Assembly: GCA_026122225.1 (NCBI GenBank)
Contig: JANEZZ010001951.1
Coordinates: forward strand, 310,001-374,000
Direction of reading: 5' to 3'
From: Heloderma charlesbogerti
Taxonomy: Eukaryota > Chordata > Lepidosauria > Squamata > Helodermatidae
DNA length: 64,000 nucleotides
The notes below the pieces were generated by a model, which saw only the letters and a list, made by a program, of their open reading frames with translations, did not search any database and was not told the origin of the DNA. A program made the translations under genes and the position numbers. Of this stretch, positions 23,880 through 34,275 are shown one piece after another (positions within the stretch are counted from its first letter, which is position 1; each line of letters starts with the position of its first letter).

Positions 23880-26420
23880 CGTGTCCGACTCTTCGTGACC
23901 CCATGGACCATAGCACGCCAGGCCTTCCTGTCCTGCGCTGTCTCCCAGAGCGTGCACAAGTTCATATTCATTGCATCAGTGATGCTATCTAGCCATCTCA
24001 TCCTCTGCCGTCCCCTTCTCCTTTTGCCTTCAGTCTTTCCCAGCATCAGGGTCTTTTCCAGAGAGTTTTCTCTTCGCCCAAAATATTTGAGCTTCAGCTT
24101 CAGTATCTGTCCTTCCAATGAGCACTCAGGGTTGATTTCCTTTAGGATGGACTGATTTGACCTCCTTGCAGTCCAGGGGACTCGTAAGAGCCTTCTCCAG
24201 AACCACAGTTCAAAAGCATTAATTCTTCGGCGCTCAGCCTTCCTTATAGTCCAGCTCTCACAGCCATACATTACTACTGGGAAAACCATAGCTTTGATTA
24301 TACGAACCTTTGTCGGCAAGGTGATGTCTCTGCTTCTTACTATGCTGTCTAGGTTTGCCATAGCTTTCCTCCCAAGGAGCAAGTGTCTTTTAATTTCATG
24401 GCTACAGTCACCATCTGCGGTGATCTTGGAGCCCAAGAAAATAAAATCTGTCACAGCTTCCATTTCTTCCCCTTCTATATGCCAGGAAGTGATGGGTCCA
24501 GATGCCATGATCTTAGTTTTTTTAATGTTGAGTTTCAAACCAGCTTTTGCACTCTCCACTTTCACCCTCAACAAGAGGCTCTTTAGATCCTCTTCACTTT
24601 CTGCCATTAGGGTGGTATCGCCTGCATATCTGAGGTTGTTGATAATTCTCACGGCAATCTTAATTCCGACCTGTGATTCATCCAACCCAGCGTTTCTCAT
24701 GATGTACTCTGCATATAAGTTAAATAAGCAGGGCGACAATATGCAGCCTTGTCGTACTCCTTTCCCAATGTTGAACCACTCGGTTGTTCCATGTCCGGTT
24801 CTTACTGTTGCTTCTTGACCCTCGTACAGGTTTCTCAGGAGACAGGTAAGGTGGTCTGGTACTCCCATCTCTTTCAGAATTTGCCACAGTTTGTTGTGAT
24901 CCACACAAAGGCTTTAGCGTAGTCAATGAAGCAGAAATAGACGTTTTTCTGGAATTCTCTTGCTTTCTCCATGATCCAGCAAATGTTGGCGATTTGATCT
25001 CTAGTTCCTCTGCCTCTTCGAAACCCAGCTTGTACTTCCGGTAGTTCTTGGTTCGCATACTGCTGAAGCCTAGCTTGTAGGATTTTGAGCATCACCTTGC
25101 TGGCATGTGAAATGAGCGCAATTGCGCGGTAGTTTGAACACTCTTTGGCATTGCCCTTCTTTGGAACTGGAATGTAAACTGACCTTTTCCAGTCTTGCGG
25201 CCACTGTTGAGTTTTCCAAATTTGTTGGCATATTGAGTGCAGCACTTTAACAGCATCATCTTTTAGGATTTTAAATAGCTCAGTTGGAATACTGTCATCT
25301 CCGCTAGCTCTGCTGTTACTAATGCTTCCTAAGGCCCACTTGACTTGACTCTCTAGGATGTCTGGCTCAAGTTCAGTGACCACACTATCATGGCTATCAG
25401 GGACATTAAGATCTTTTCTGTATAGTTCTTCTGTGTATTCTTTCCACCTCTTCTTAATCTCATCTGCTTCTGTTAGGTGCCTGCCTTCTTTGTCCTTTAT
25501 CATGCCCGTCTTGGCACAAAACGTTGCCTTGAGATCTCTGATTTTCTTGAAGAGATCTCTAGTCTTTCCCATTCTGTTGTTTTCCTCGATTTCTTTGCAT
25601 TGTTCATTTAAGAAGGCCTTCTTGTCTCTCCTTGCTATTCTCTGGAACTCCGCATTCAGTTGGATATATCTTCCCCTTTCTCCCTTGCTTTTCACTTCCC
25701 TTCTTTCCTCAGCTACTTGTAAAACCTCATCAGACAGCCACTTGGCTTTCTTGCATTTCTTTTTCTTTGGGATGGATTGAGTTGCTGCCTCCTGAACAAT
25801 GTTACGGACCTCCGTCCATAGTTCCTCAGGCACTCTATCAGGTCTAATCCCTGAAATCTATTCCTCACCTCCACTGTATATTCAGAAGGGATATGATTTA
25901 GGTCATACCTGAATGGTTTAGTGGTTTTCCCTACGTTCTTCAATTTCAGCCGAAATTTTGAAACAAGAAGCTCATGAGCCACAGTCAGCTCCAGCTCTTG
26001 TTTTGACTGACTGTATAGAGCTTCTCCATCTTTGGCTGCAAAGGACATAAGCAATCTGATTTCGATATTGACCATCTGGTGATGTCCATGTGTAGAGTCG
26101 CCTCTTGTGCTGTTGGAAAAGAGTGTTTGCTATGATCACTGTGTTCTCTTGGCAAAACTCTATTAGCTTTTGTCCTGCTTCATTTTGTATACCAAGGCGA
26201 TGCCTGCCTGTTATCCCGGTGATTTCTTGACTTCCTACTTTAGCATTCCAATCCCCTATGATGAAAAGGACATCTTTTTTTGGTGTTAGTTCTAGAAGGA
26301 GGTGTAGGTCTTCATAGAACCGGTCAACCTCAGCTTCTTCGGCATCAGTGGTTGGGGCATAGACTTGAATTACTGTGATGTTGAATGGTTTGCCTTGGAT
26401 TCGTACTGAGATTTATTTTT
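23880..26420 (-). pseudogene. BovB copy 2 endonuclease (3' part) and reverse transcriptase, decayed
   Basis: The RT reads in two overlapping open segments (25833 down to 24874, and 24904 down to 23852). Compared with copy 1 there are small deletions: 4 bp near 24912 in the motif A region, 4 bp near 25836, and 5 bp near 25973 that removes the aspartate of the endonuclease SDH motif. The reverse-transcriptase catalytic box reads YAGD instead of YADD (24617-24628). Together with the L2-like insertion in the endonuclease, this copy cannot move by itself. Confidence 0.9.
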
Positions 26421-29089
26421 TATTTTTTTATTATTAAATTTATTAATCGCCCATCTGGCTGGTCACCCAGCCACTCTGGGCGATGTACAATATACAATAA
26501 AAACAGTTTAAAACAATAAAATTCTACAATAAAAACATTTTCTAAAATACCCTAACCCACCCCAAATGCCTGCCTGAACAACAATGTTTTTAATGCATGA
26601 CGGAAGCTCATTAAAGAGGGGGCATGACGGAGTTCCCTAGGGAGGGAGTTCCACAGAGTGGGGGCCACCACAGAAAAGGCCCTCTCCCTCGTCTCCACCA
26701 GTCTAGCTGTCCTGGCTGATGGGACAGAGAGAAGGCCATCCGAGGCTGATCTTGTTAAGCGGCCTGTCTGGTGCTGCTGGAGGCGCTCCTTAAGATAGGC
26801 TGGGCCAGAACCATATAGGGTTTTTAAGGTCAAAACCAACACCTTGAATTTGGCCCGGAAAACAACTGGTAAGCAGTGCAACTCCTTCAGCACTGGAGTG
26901 ATGTGATCTCGCCAGCGGCTGCCTTTAATCAGGTGAGCCGCCATGTTCTGTACCAGCTGCAGTTTCCGAACCGTCTTCAAGGGTAACCCCACGTAGAGCG
27001 CATTACAGTAGTCTAAACGAGAGGAGACCAGGGCATGTACTACCGATGGGAGCAGATGGTCGGGAAGGAAGGGGCGCAGCCGCCGTATCAGATGGAGTTG
27101 ATACAGCGCTGTCCAGCTCACAGCTGACACCTGAGCCTCCATGGACAGCTGGGAGTCCAAAATGACCCCCAGGCTGCAGACCTGGTCTTTCAAGGGTAGC
27201 CGTACCCCATTCAACACCAGGTCAACATCCCCCAGCCTCCTCTTGTCTCCCACCAAAAGTACCTCGGTCTTGTCAGGGTTCAGCTTCAGCCTATTCCTCC
27301 CCATCCAGCCACTCACCGTCTCCAGACATTTGGACAGGGATTCTACGGCCAACCTTGGTGAAGATTTGAACGAGAGGTAGAGCTGCGTGTCATCCGCATA
27401 TTGATGACACTGCACCCCAAACCTCCTGATGATAGCCCCCAGCGGCTTCACATAGATGTTAAATAGCATCGGGGAGAGGATGGAACCCTGTGGCACCCCA
27501 CAAGTAAGTGGCCATGGGTCTGAAACCTCCTCTCCCAGTGCTACCCTGATACCTGCCGGAGAGGAAGGACCGGAACCACCGCAATACGGTGTCCCCAATG
27601 GCAAACCCCTCCAGGCGGTCCAGGAGGATACCGTGGTCAACGGTATCGAAAGCCACTGAGAAGTCGAGGAGAACAAGGAAGGAGCATTCACCCCTATCCA
27701 GAGCCCTCCTCATATCATCTACCAAGGCAACCAAGGCCGTTTCTGTCCCATGCCCAGGCCTGAAGCCCGACTGAAATGGGTCTAGATAATCAGTTTCTTC
27801 CAAGTGTGCCTTCAACTGCACCGCCACCACCCGCTCAATCACCTTGCTCCAAAATGGCAGATTTGAGATTGGGCGAAAGTTGTTCAAAGCTTGAGGATCC
27901 AAGGAGGGCTTCTTTAAGAGCGGTCTTATCACTGCCTCCTTGAGGGCTGATGGCATCACTCCCTCCTCAAGGGAGGCGTTCACCACCGCCTTGATCCCCT
28001 CACCCAGTCTCTCTCTGCAGCTCATAATGAGCCAAGATGGGCAAGGATCAAGTAAGCAGGTGGTCGGCCGTACCGATGAAAGCACCTTGTCCACTTCATC
28101 AGGAGGAAGAAGCTGGAACCGATCCCACAAAACCAGTTTGCCACAGGCCGCCTCTTGCTCACTAACTGTATCCACAGCGTGCAGAGTAACACACCTAATC
28201 TGATCAATTTTATCTGCAAAGTGCCTTGCCAAGGCCTCACAAGAGGCCTTAGAATGCTCCAGTGGTTCCGGAGCCACAGGACCGACCAGGCTCTGGACCA
28301 CTTGGAACAGCCTCCTGGGACAGCACTCTGCAGACGCGATGGAGGCAGCATAATATTCCTTTTTTGCTGCCTTCACCGCCACGTGATAGGCCGAAGATAC
28401 AGCTCTAACCCGTGTCTGATCGTCTTTGGAGCGAGACCTCCGCCACCAGCGCTCTAGCCGTCTCACCTCCTGTTTCGGAGCTCGTAACCGCGGATTGAAC
28501 CATGGTGCAGTCCGAGCCCTGTTCAGGGGGAGAGGGCATTTCGGAGCCACCTGATCTTATGCCCCAGTGATTGCGGCATTCCAGCCACCCACCAGGGTCT
28601 CAACCGAGTGGCCGTTGGCATGCCCCAGAGAATCCCCAAGCGCGTTCAGGAATCCATTTGGATCCATAAGACGCCTGGGGCGGACCATTTTAATGGGTCC
28701 TCCACCCCTGCGGAGGGGTTGTGGAACCAAGAAGTCCATCGTCACCAGATAGTGATCTGACCATGACAAGGGGGTGGTGGATATACCCCCAACTTCCAGA
28801 TCACTCCCCACTTCTCCAGAAACAAACACAAGGTCTAGTGCATGACCGGCTACATGGGTGGGCCCAGTTAGAATATGGTGCAGCTCCCAGGAGGCCATGG
28901 TCTCCATGAAGTCCCGAGGTGCTACTGTGAGGATGGCCTCCGAATGTACGTTGAAGTCCCCCAACACCAGTAAGTTAGGGGACTGTACACGCACATCAGA
29001 GACCACCTCAAACACCTCGGCCAGGGAGTCAGTCATGCAGCGGGGTGGACGGTACATGAGCAGAATCCCCAGACTGCCTTTCGGGCCCA
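26413..29089 (-). mobile_element. L2-like LINE (CR1/L2 superfamily) inserted in BovB copy 2
   Basis: Breaks the BovB endonuclease region. The flanking BovB sequence resumes exactly, with AGAT at both junctions (26409-26412 and 29090-29093) as a possible 4-bp duplication. The 3' end is an AT-rich tail after the CGCCCAGAGTGGCTGG segment (26430-26480). The copy begins inside its endonuclease, so it is 5'-truncated. A nearly identical 3' fragment lies at 40025-40298. Older relatives are at 12485, 32665 and 47100. Confidence 0.9.
26552..29089 (-). pseudogene. L2-like LINE endonuclease C-terminus and reverse transcriptase
   Basis: From 5' to 3' on the minus strand: the endonuclease end with LVLGDFNVH and SWSDHYLV (from 29089); the RT N-terminal part (28550-27459) with FRPISNLPFWSKVIERVV, DPFQSGFRPGHGTETALVAL and LLDFSVAFDTVDHGILLDRL; then the RT C-terminal part (27691-26552) with CGVPQGSILSPMLFNIYV, the YADD box in HQYADDTQLYLSF, KLNPDKTEVLLVG and TLWNSLPRELR. 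A frameshift near 27555-27570 separates the two RT parts. Otherwise it is well preserved, so the insertion is young. The superfamily is clear; L2 versus a sister clade is less so. Confidence 0.87.
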
Positions 29090-29730
29090 AGATCATTCTA
29101 TTGTTTTTGAGATTGTACCCCAGTACTGCTTTTCCCACCCTTTTGTTGACTATGAGCGCTACTCCATTTCTTCTAAGGGATTCTTGCCCACAGTAGTAGA
29201 TATGATGGTCACCTGAATTAAATTCGCCCATGCTTGTCCATTTTAGTTCGCTGATTCCCAAGATGTCGATGTTCAGTCTTGCCATCTCATGTTTGACCAC
29301 CTCCAGCTTACCTTGATTCATTGATCTGACATTCCAGGTTCCTAAACAATATTGTTCTTTACAGCATCGGATTTTCTTTTCACCACCAGACACATCCACA
29401 GCTGAGTGTCCTTTCGGCTTTGGCCAAGCCGCTTCACTCTTTCTGGCGCTACTTGGAAATACCCTCTGCTCTTCCCCAGTAGTATATTGGACACCATCCA
29501 ACCTGAGGGGCTCATCTTTCGGCGTCATCTCTTTTAGCCTTGTGATACCATGGGGTTTTCTTGGCAAGAATATTGGAGTGGGTTGCCATTTCCTTCTCCA
29601 GTGGACCACATTTTGTCAGAACTCTCTGCCATGACCTGTCTGACTTGGGTGGCCCTGCACGGCATAGCTTATGGCTTCACTGAGTTACGCAAGCCCCTTC
29701 GCCACAACAAGGCAGTGATCCATGAAGGGG

Positions 29731-29740
29731 TTAATTGGTG
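29731..29740 (+). repeat. BovB copy 2 target-site duplication, right
   Basis: TTAATTGGTG, exact match to 23852-23861. Confidence 0.9.
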
Positions 29741-30048
29741 TAGCTGTTCCTTTTTTGATTTTGGTTTTCAGCCATACACCCTTTTTTCTGAACCCTGTTG
29801 GTACTGCTACTGGAATGCCCCCTTTTTGACCTCTCCAAGGTCATCTGAGGCTACTTTTGTGACCTCAGAAAGCAGGTACTGTGGTTCTTTCTGCAGCAGC
29901 CGCAAGGGGGTGGGGGCAGGGAGAGGGATCTGCTCTTGGAGTCCCCCTCCTGAAGTCATAGCAGTGTCTATGGCTTTGGGAGGGGAAATCTGAAAGTTCC
30001 TATGGTCCCTGGGATGCTCTCCGTGGACCCTAGAATTGCACCCTAAAA

Positions 30049-30480
30049 GTGATTTTTTTATTTTTTTAAATATACCACTGTTCATCTAAAATTTCACAGT
30101 GGTTCAGATATTAAAAGCATTTAATAAAAATAACCATAGAAAAAGCAATGCAACAAATTACTTAATTGTAATCAAAACAGCAGCAATATCTAACAGGCCA
30201 AACAGTGCAAGAAGACATAGCAGTAAGCAGTCACATAGATGTCAATCAGCAGTTGCTGGAGGCTTTTTTAAAAAGAGGTTTTTACGCATCTTCGGAAAGA
30301 TAGCAGGGAGAAGTCTATATCTGCCTCTCTCAGAAAAGAGTTACAGAACATGGGGCTGCTTTTTTTTTTTTTAATGCACCTATTTAGTCTCCCTAGAAGA
30401 TGGAATCTGGCCACATCAGAAGATCTCAAGTGATTATGGAGTTCATGGCAGAAACAAACTTTTAAGATATAGATGAAAAT
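30049..30480 (-). mobile_element. Possible old L2-like LINE 3' remnant
   Basis: AT-rich 3'-tail-like start followed by degraded segments that parallel the L2 3' region (GAGGTTTTTACGCATCTTCG, then AGAGTTACAGAACATGGGGC, like the GAGTTCCACAG region of younger copies). Weak similarity only. Confidence 0.35.
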
Positions 30481-31437
30481 AGTCATGTATATTTAAATAA
30501 AGCTTCTCTTAATACTTTCTGGGCTGTGGCAATGCCTTTTTTATACACCTATTTTTTTAAAAAAAAAATCATGAAGTTACATATTTCTACACCCAACTGT
30601 TCCCTGCTCCAAATCAGATGTTGCTTCTAGAATTACATTTGTGATAGGGATTAGCGTTTGCCTCTTTTCCATGACTCACCCTGCCCTTCATATCAAAGTA
30701 ACTACCACCTTGTTTTATACATAGACAACAAAGCTTGTTTCTGCCCGGGGTTCCTGATCCAGTCTTAAGGGGAAGAAGAGGTGTTCAATGAACCTGCTCT
30801 GCATCACACCCCAGTCATTCCTTCTCCCTACAAGTTCCTGGCTGGGCTCAAACCCTTTGGTGGGGTGTGTGTATGTGCGTGCTTTGGAGCACTCAATTGT
30901 GCTGAGTGTACAAGCATGGAAATGAACCTTCTTTTTGCATAATCACTCTTTGCAGTGGCTGCCACACTACTGACGATGAAGAAGGGAAACAGAAGCTGTG
31001 CTGTCCTCTAGTGGTCTGCTTTAGCTTTTGATGCCAAGACACACACACCTGTCTCTGTCCGTGCTGGTTGCTTAAGGGCTCTTTGCTATATTGACTTAAC
31101 CAGGATATTCTCTCAATTATTCTCCCTTCCCCCTTAATCACCACCATGAAGTTCTGCAGAACTAGCTCTCAAAGCAGCCCTCTGTCTCAGAGGATGGCAA
31201 TTTTAAAAGAGAAGCTTGAAACTTTCTGATGTTTTATTATCAAAAATAAAGGAACCATTTCTAATTTTGGCCCATAAAACAAACATTTGAGAAAACTTTT
31301 TTTTTTTCTTTTGCCAAAAATAGAGCTTCATTGGTGAATGGGACCATGAGGTCATAGTTCTTACTATACAGCAACTAATCAGGCTTATTACCACTTCTGG
31401 GCAATTTCATTGTTGTAGAAAATCTTTTAATTCAAGG
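30481..31437. other. Intergenic DNA between AFDN and KIF25
   Basis: No gene or clearly classifiable repeat recognised. Short open frames have no domain features. Confidence 0.55.
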
Positions 31438-31647
31438 CGTAGTATGCAATGGGGCTGCTGCACTTACATAATTGAAACAGTACTAACATAAGCATCCTCT
31501 AGCACAATGCTAATAGCACAAGCTGGCATAATGGGTTTTCCAGAGAAACCCATTGCACCAGCTTACTTTGTTGGCATTGCGCTAGAGGTTGCTTATGTTA
31601 GTACTGTTTCAATTATGTAACTGCAGCAGCCCCACTGGATACTGCCC
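31438..31647. repeat. Palindromic MITE (~210 bp, ~100-bp arms)
   Basis: Left arm 31438-31537 and right arm 31548-31647 are inverted copies around a short loop (TCCAGAG). Shared segments include GGGGCTGCTGCA-TTACATAA, TTGAAACAGTACTAACATAA and ATGGGTTT. No open frame. The outer ends (AGTATGCAATGG / AGTATCCAGTGG) resemble the ends of the 148-bp palindrome at 49649. Confidence 0.8.
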
Positions 31648-32160
31648 AGGGTCATTTATATAAGATGTAGTAGGTCTATGTCCCGAGTTGGCAGTCATAA
31701 TGAGATCCATCTCTGTTCAATATTCCTGTGTATGTAACTCCTGATAACCTGATTCCTAACAATGATACAGCCTATTACAGTCTGACAATACTGAGCGTAC
31801 GTACCTGCTAGGTCTGGCTAACAGACCAATGAATTATGCACTTACTTGGTCTGATAGGGACCGTTCTCCCTTAAAAACGGGTCTTCACAACTGTGGTAGC
31901 GTGACCTGAACACTGAAATTGTGCATAGTTGGTGCTCTGCAATATGACGTGTGTTGAATTTCAATTTTACAGCAGGGAATATACTAGGTTATAGGTAAAC
32001 TAAATTTCTGAATTAATATTTCAAGAACTATGTAGCAGTGCATGCTGCTAGCCTCTATAGAAGTAGCTCATTCATTTGGCTTGCTCATTACTAGACTGCT
32101 AACCCTAATAGAATGTTTCCAGCTTCTTTGAGAGAAGGGAAAGTTGTAGATCTACTCTCC

Positions 32161-32164
<4 letters not shown>

Positions 32165-32201
<37 letters not shown>
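32165..32201. repeat. (TG)n microsatellite
   Basis: About 18 uninterrupted TG units, likely polymorphic. Confidence 0.95.
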
Positions 32202-32205
<4 letters not shown>

Positions 32206-32461
32206 GTAAAAACTGCTTGGGCAATCGGTCTACCCAGGTGGATAAGCCTACCATCTCATCTGGAAAGAAAAATCTTGGAAATCATGCTCAGAAGCCAGGA
32301 CTTCCATCCAGCTACACAAATGGACAGACCTACCTCTCAGTCATGCTCTCTGGAATCTGAAGAGACTGTGAAGATGTCCAGGAGACTAAATGCTTTTCGA
32401 TTATACCCCTCTCTCTGAAGAGAGCCTGTGGCAACCTCTTTCCCCTCCTGCTTGTTTGTGC

Positions 32462-33258
32462 AGGCAGAGATCGCTCAGCTGCATGTGCTTTGCAAGCAGA
32501 AGGTCTCAGGTTCAACCTCCGGTATCTCCAGGTATTTATTACATTTCTGTATCACCCCATAGCCGGTAGGGCTAGGAATGAATCTTGCCTGAAACCCTGG
32601 AGAATCATTGCCTGTCAGTCTTGACAATACAGGCCCAGATGGACCAATGGTCTGACTCAGTATTATTTATTTCATTTCTATACCACCCAATAGCCAAAGA
32701 TCTCTGGGCGGTTCACAACAATTCACAGGATAAATAAAGCATAAAAATTTATTTTAATTTTTTATATATATTTAAACAGCTAAAAACAAGTTCAATAAAA
32801 TACTAGACTTGTTCAAACAGCTTGCATAAATGCCCCATCATATGCCATTAAATGCTTTGGAGTAGAGGACAGTCTTAACCTGGCGCAGAAAAGATGTCAG
32901 TGTTGGCGGCCTCACAGAGGAGATCACTGCAGAGTTGGGAGGCAACCACTGAAAAGGCTCTCCAAGCCTCTCTTGGAAGTGGCACTCAAGAGGAAGGCCT
33001 CAGATATTAATCGTAGTGTTAAGACTGGGAGAGGTGGTCCATCACATATTGCAGTCCCGAGCTGTGTAAGGCTTTATAGGTTAAAACAGCACCTTGAATC
33101 AGGCTTGGAAATACACAGGCAGCCAATGCAGGTGGGCCAGAATTGGTGTTATATGTGGACCCAGTTATTAATCTGGCTGCCACATTGTGCACAAGCTGCA
33201 GCTTCTGTACGGCCTTCAAGGACAGCCCCACGTAGAGCGCAGCTTCCTATGTTCCTAG
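32462..33258 (+). mobile_element. tRNA-derived SINE, split by an L2-like fragment
   Basis: Left part 32462-32664 has a tRNA-like head with a B-box-like GGTTCAACC (32509-32517) and the body segment ATGGACCAATGGTCTGACTC. The remaining 3' piece (GCAGCTTCCTATGTTC) resumes at 33239. The uninterrupted form of this squamate SINE is familiar, with GACTCAGTATAAGGCAGCTT contiguous. It is a retroposon, not a functional tRNA gene. Confidence 0.75.
32665..33238 (-). mobile_element. L2-like LINE 3' fragment inside a SINE
   Basis: Minus-strand 5'-truncated fragment. 33231-33019 translates to KAVQKLQLVHNVAARLI and YKALHSSGLQY, matching the C-terminal RT region of the L2-like element at 26413. The 3' tail lies at 32665-32720. 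Older than the copies at 26413 and 40025. Confidence 0.8.
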
Positions 33259-33456
33259 ACTTTCGGTAACAGGCTTTTCAGAAATCCTTGGGCTGCCTGG
33301 TACAAGAGGGGCAAAGTAAGGCATGATTCCCCAACTGATGGCCTATGCAACATGATCAATGTGGCTGCAGCCCTTGGGGAAGGCTTTCCATGGGCAGGGC
33401 AGCCCTTCCAGGGACCCAAAAACTACATATCCATGTAGTGTGTAGCACTTGTAGAT

Positions 33457-33588
33457 CAGCCTTGTCCACCTTGATGCCCTGCAAGTGTTTTGGACTTCCA
33501 ACTCCCCATCAGCTGCAGCCAGCATAGCCAATGGTCAGTAATCCTCAGAGTTGTAGCCCAAAACATCTGGAGGGCACCTGGTTGGCTG
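33457..33588. mobile_element. hAT-like MITE (132 bp) with perfect 8-bp target duplication
   Basis: Inverted ends CAGCCTTGTCCACCTTGATG / CAGCCAACCAGGTGCCCTCC, with internal AGTGTTTTGGACTTCCAACT on one arm and its counterpart on the other. Flanked on both sides by TTGTAGAT (33449-33456 and 33589-33596), an 8-bp duplication characteristic of hAT transposons. Relatives at 35794, 41832 and 56391. Confidence 0.85.
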
Positions 33589-33596
33589 TTGTAGAT

Positions 33597-34275
33597 TGTC
33601 GAACTCGAGCTTAGGAAGTCCCCCGTTTCCTTTCCCCCACCTCCTAAATGCATCTTCTGTAGCCTCCAGGAGCCACAACACAGTCCTTGATGCTGCCATG
33701 GGGGCACTTCCTCCTAGCACAGTCCTCTTCCTCCGCTGATGGTGAGGCAAGGGAGCTTCCACTGGCCTCTGCTGCCCTTTATCAGCACCCACCCCAACTC
33801 CAGAGGGCAGCTACCTGCTTGAACCTGGAAGTAGCACATGCTTATTGTAAAACAGCATGCTTAAACATTATATGCAAGCATCCCAGTGCCCACTGGATTG
33901 TTCAGATTCCCCCTTCGGAGGTAGGAGACAGCACTCTGACCACGGAAAGGGGAGTCGGAGATCTGACCCTCCTCTCTTGCAGCTGGCAGCTGCCCTCCAA
34001 GGTTGGAAAAGTGACCTTGGTGGAGGAGTAAAGGGGGTATTCCAGTGGGAGGAGACCGGAAAGGCTAGGATAATGTTACCCTGAGCCTCTTCCAGCCCCC
34101 TTCCCTCCCACTCTGAAGTGCCCGTCTGGTGAAATCTGCAGAGCAGGAGGATGGGGAGGTGAAGATCACCACCTCCGCTCCTCCCGCTCTACATTGAAAA
34201 ATTGGATGCCTCCACGTTTGGGGGCTTCTGATCCCCAAGGGCATAATGAATAGGATTGCACCCTTAAGCTGCAAT
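33597..34275. other. Intergenic, GC-richer DNA
   Basis: No gene recognised. A fragment resembling the right end of the Harbinger-like family (GGATTGCACCCTTA) occurs at 34253-34266. Confidence 0.5.

Larger units (their letters stand above)
23862..29730 (-). mobile_element. Full-length BovB (RTE-clade) LINE, copy 2, interrupted by an L2-like LINE
   Basis: Minus-strand BovB bounded by a perfect 10-bp duplication (TTAATTGGTG). Without the foreign LINE at 26413-29089 it is about 3.2 kb, the usual full length. The 5' leader (29560-29730) and the CAA-type 3' tail (around 23862-23880) are both present. Copies 1 and 2 are closely similar by eye over their shared length, so this family was active fairly recently in the lineage. 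It lies between AFDN and KIF25. Confidence 0.95.
23557..30043. mobile_element. Harbinger-like MITE host, split by a BovB insertion
   Basis: The left end GGGCACAGCCCTATTGGG and the right end read backwards, GGGTGCAATTCTAGGG, resemble the other members of this family, and both are flanked by TAA on the + strand. Its two halves (23557-23851 and 29741-30043) total about 600 bases. The long GC-rich interior is not obviously palindromic, so the call rests on ends and flanks. Confidence 0.45.

Noticed and set aside
24294..24818. 174-codon + strand open frame rich in hydrophobic residues
   Set aside because: Antisense shadow of the BovB reverse transcriptase.
32113..32418. Open frame of 101 codons with a Cys-Val repeat
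   Set aside because: Produced by reading through the TG microsatellite; no domain, splice or conservation evidence.
32466..32535. Possible tRNA gene (A and B box-like sequences)
   Set aside because: It is the head of a SINE with the SINE body following; no proper acceptor stem or anticodon arm.
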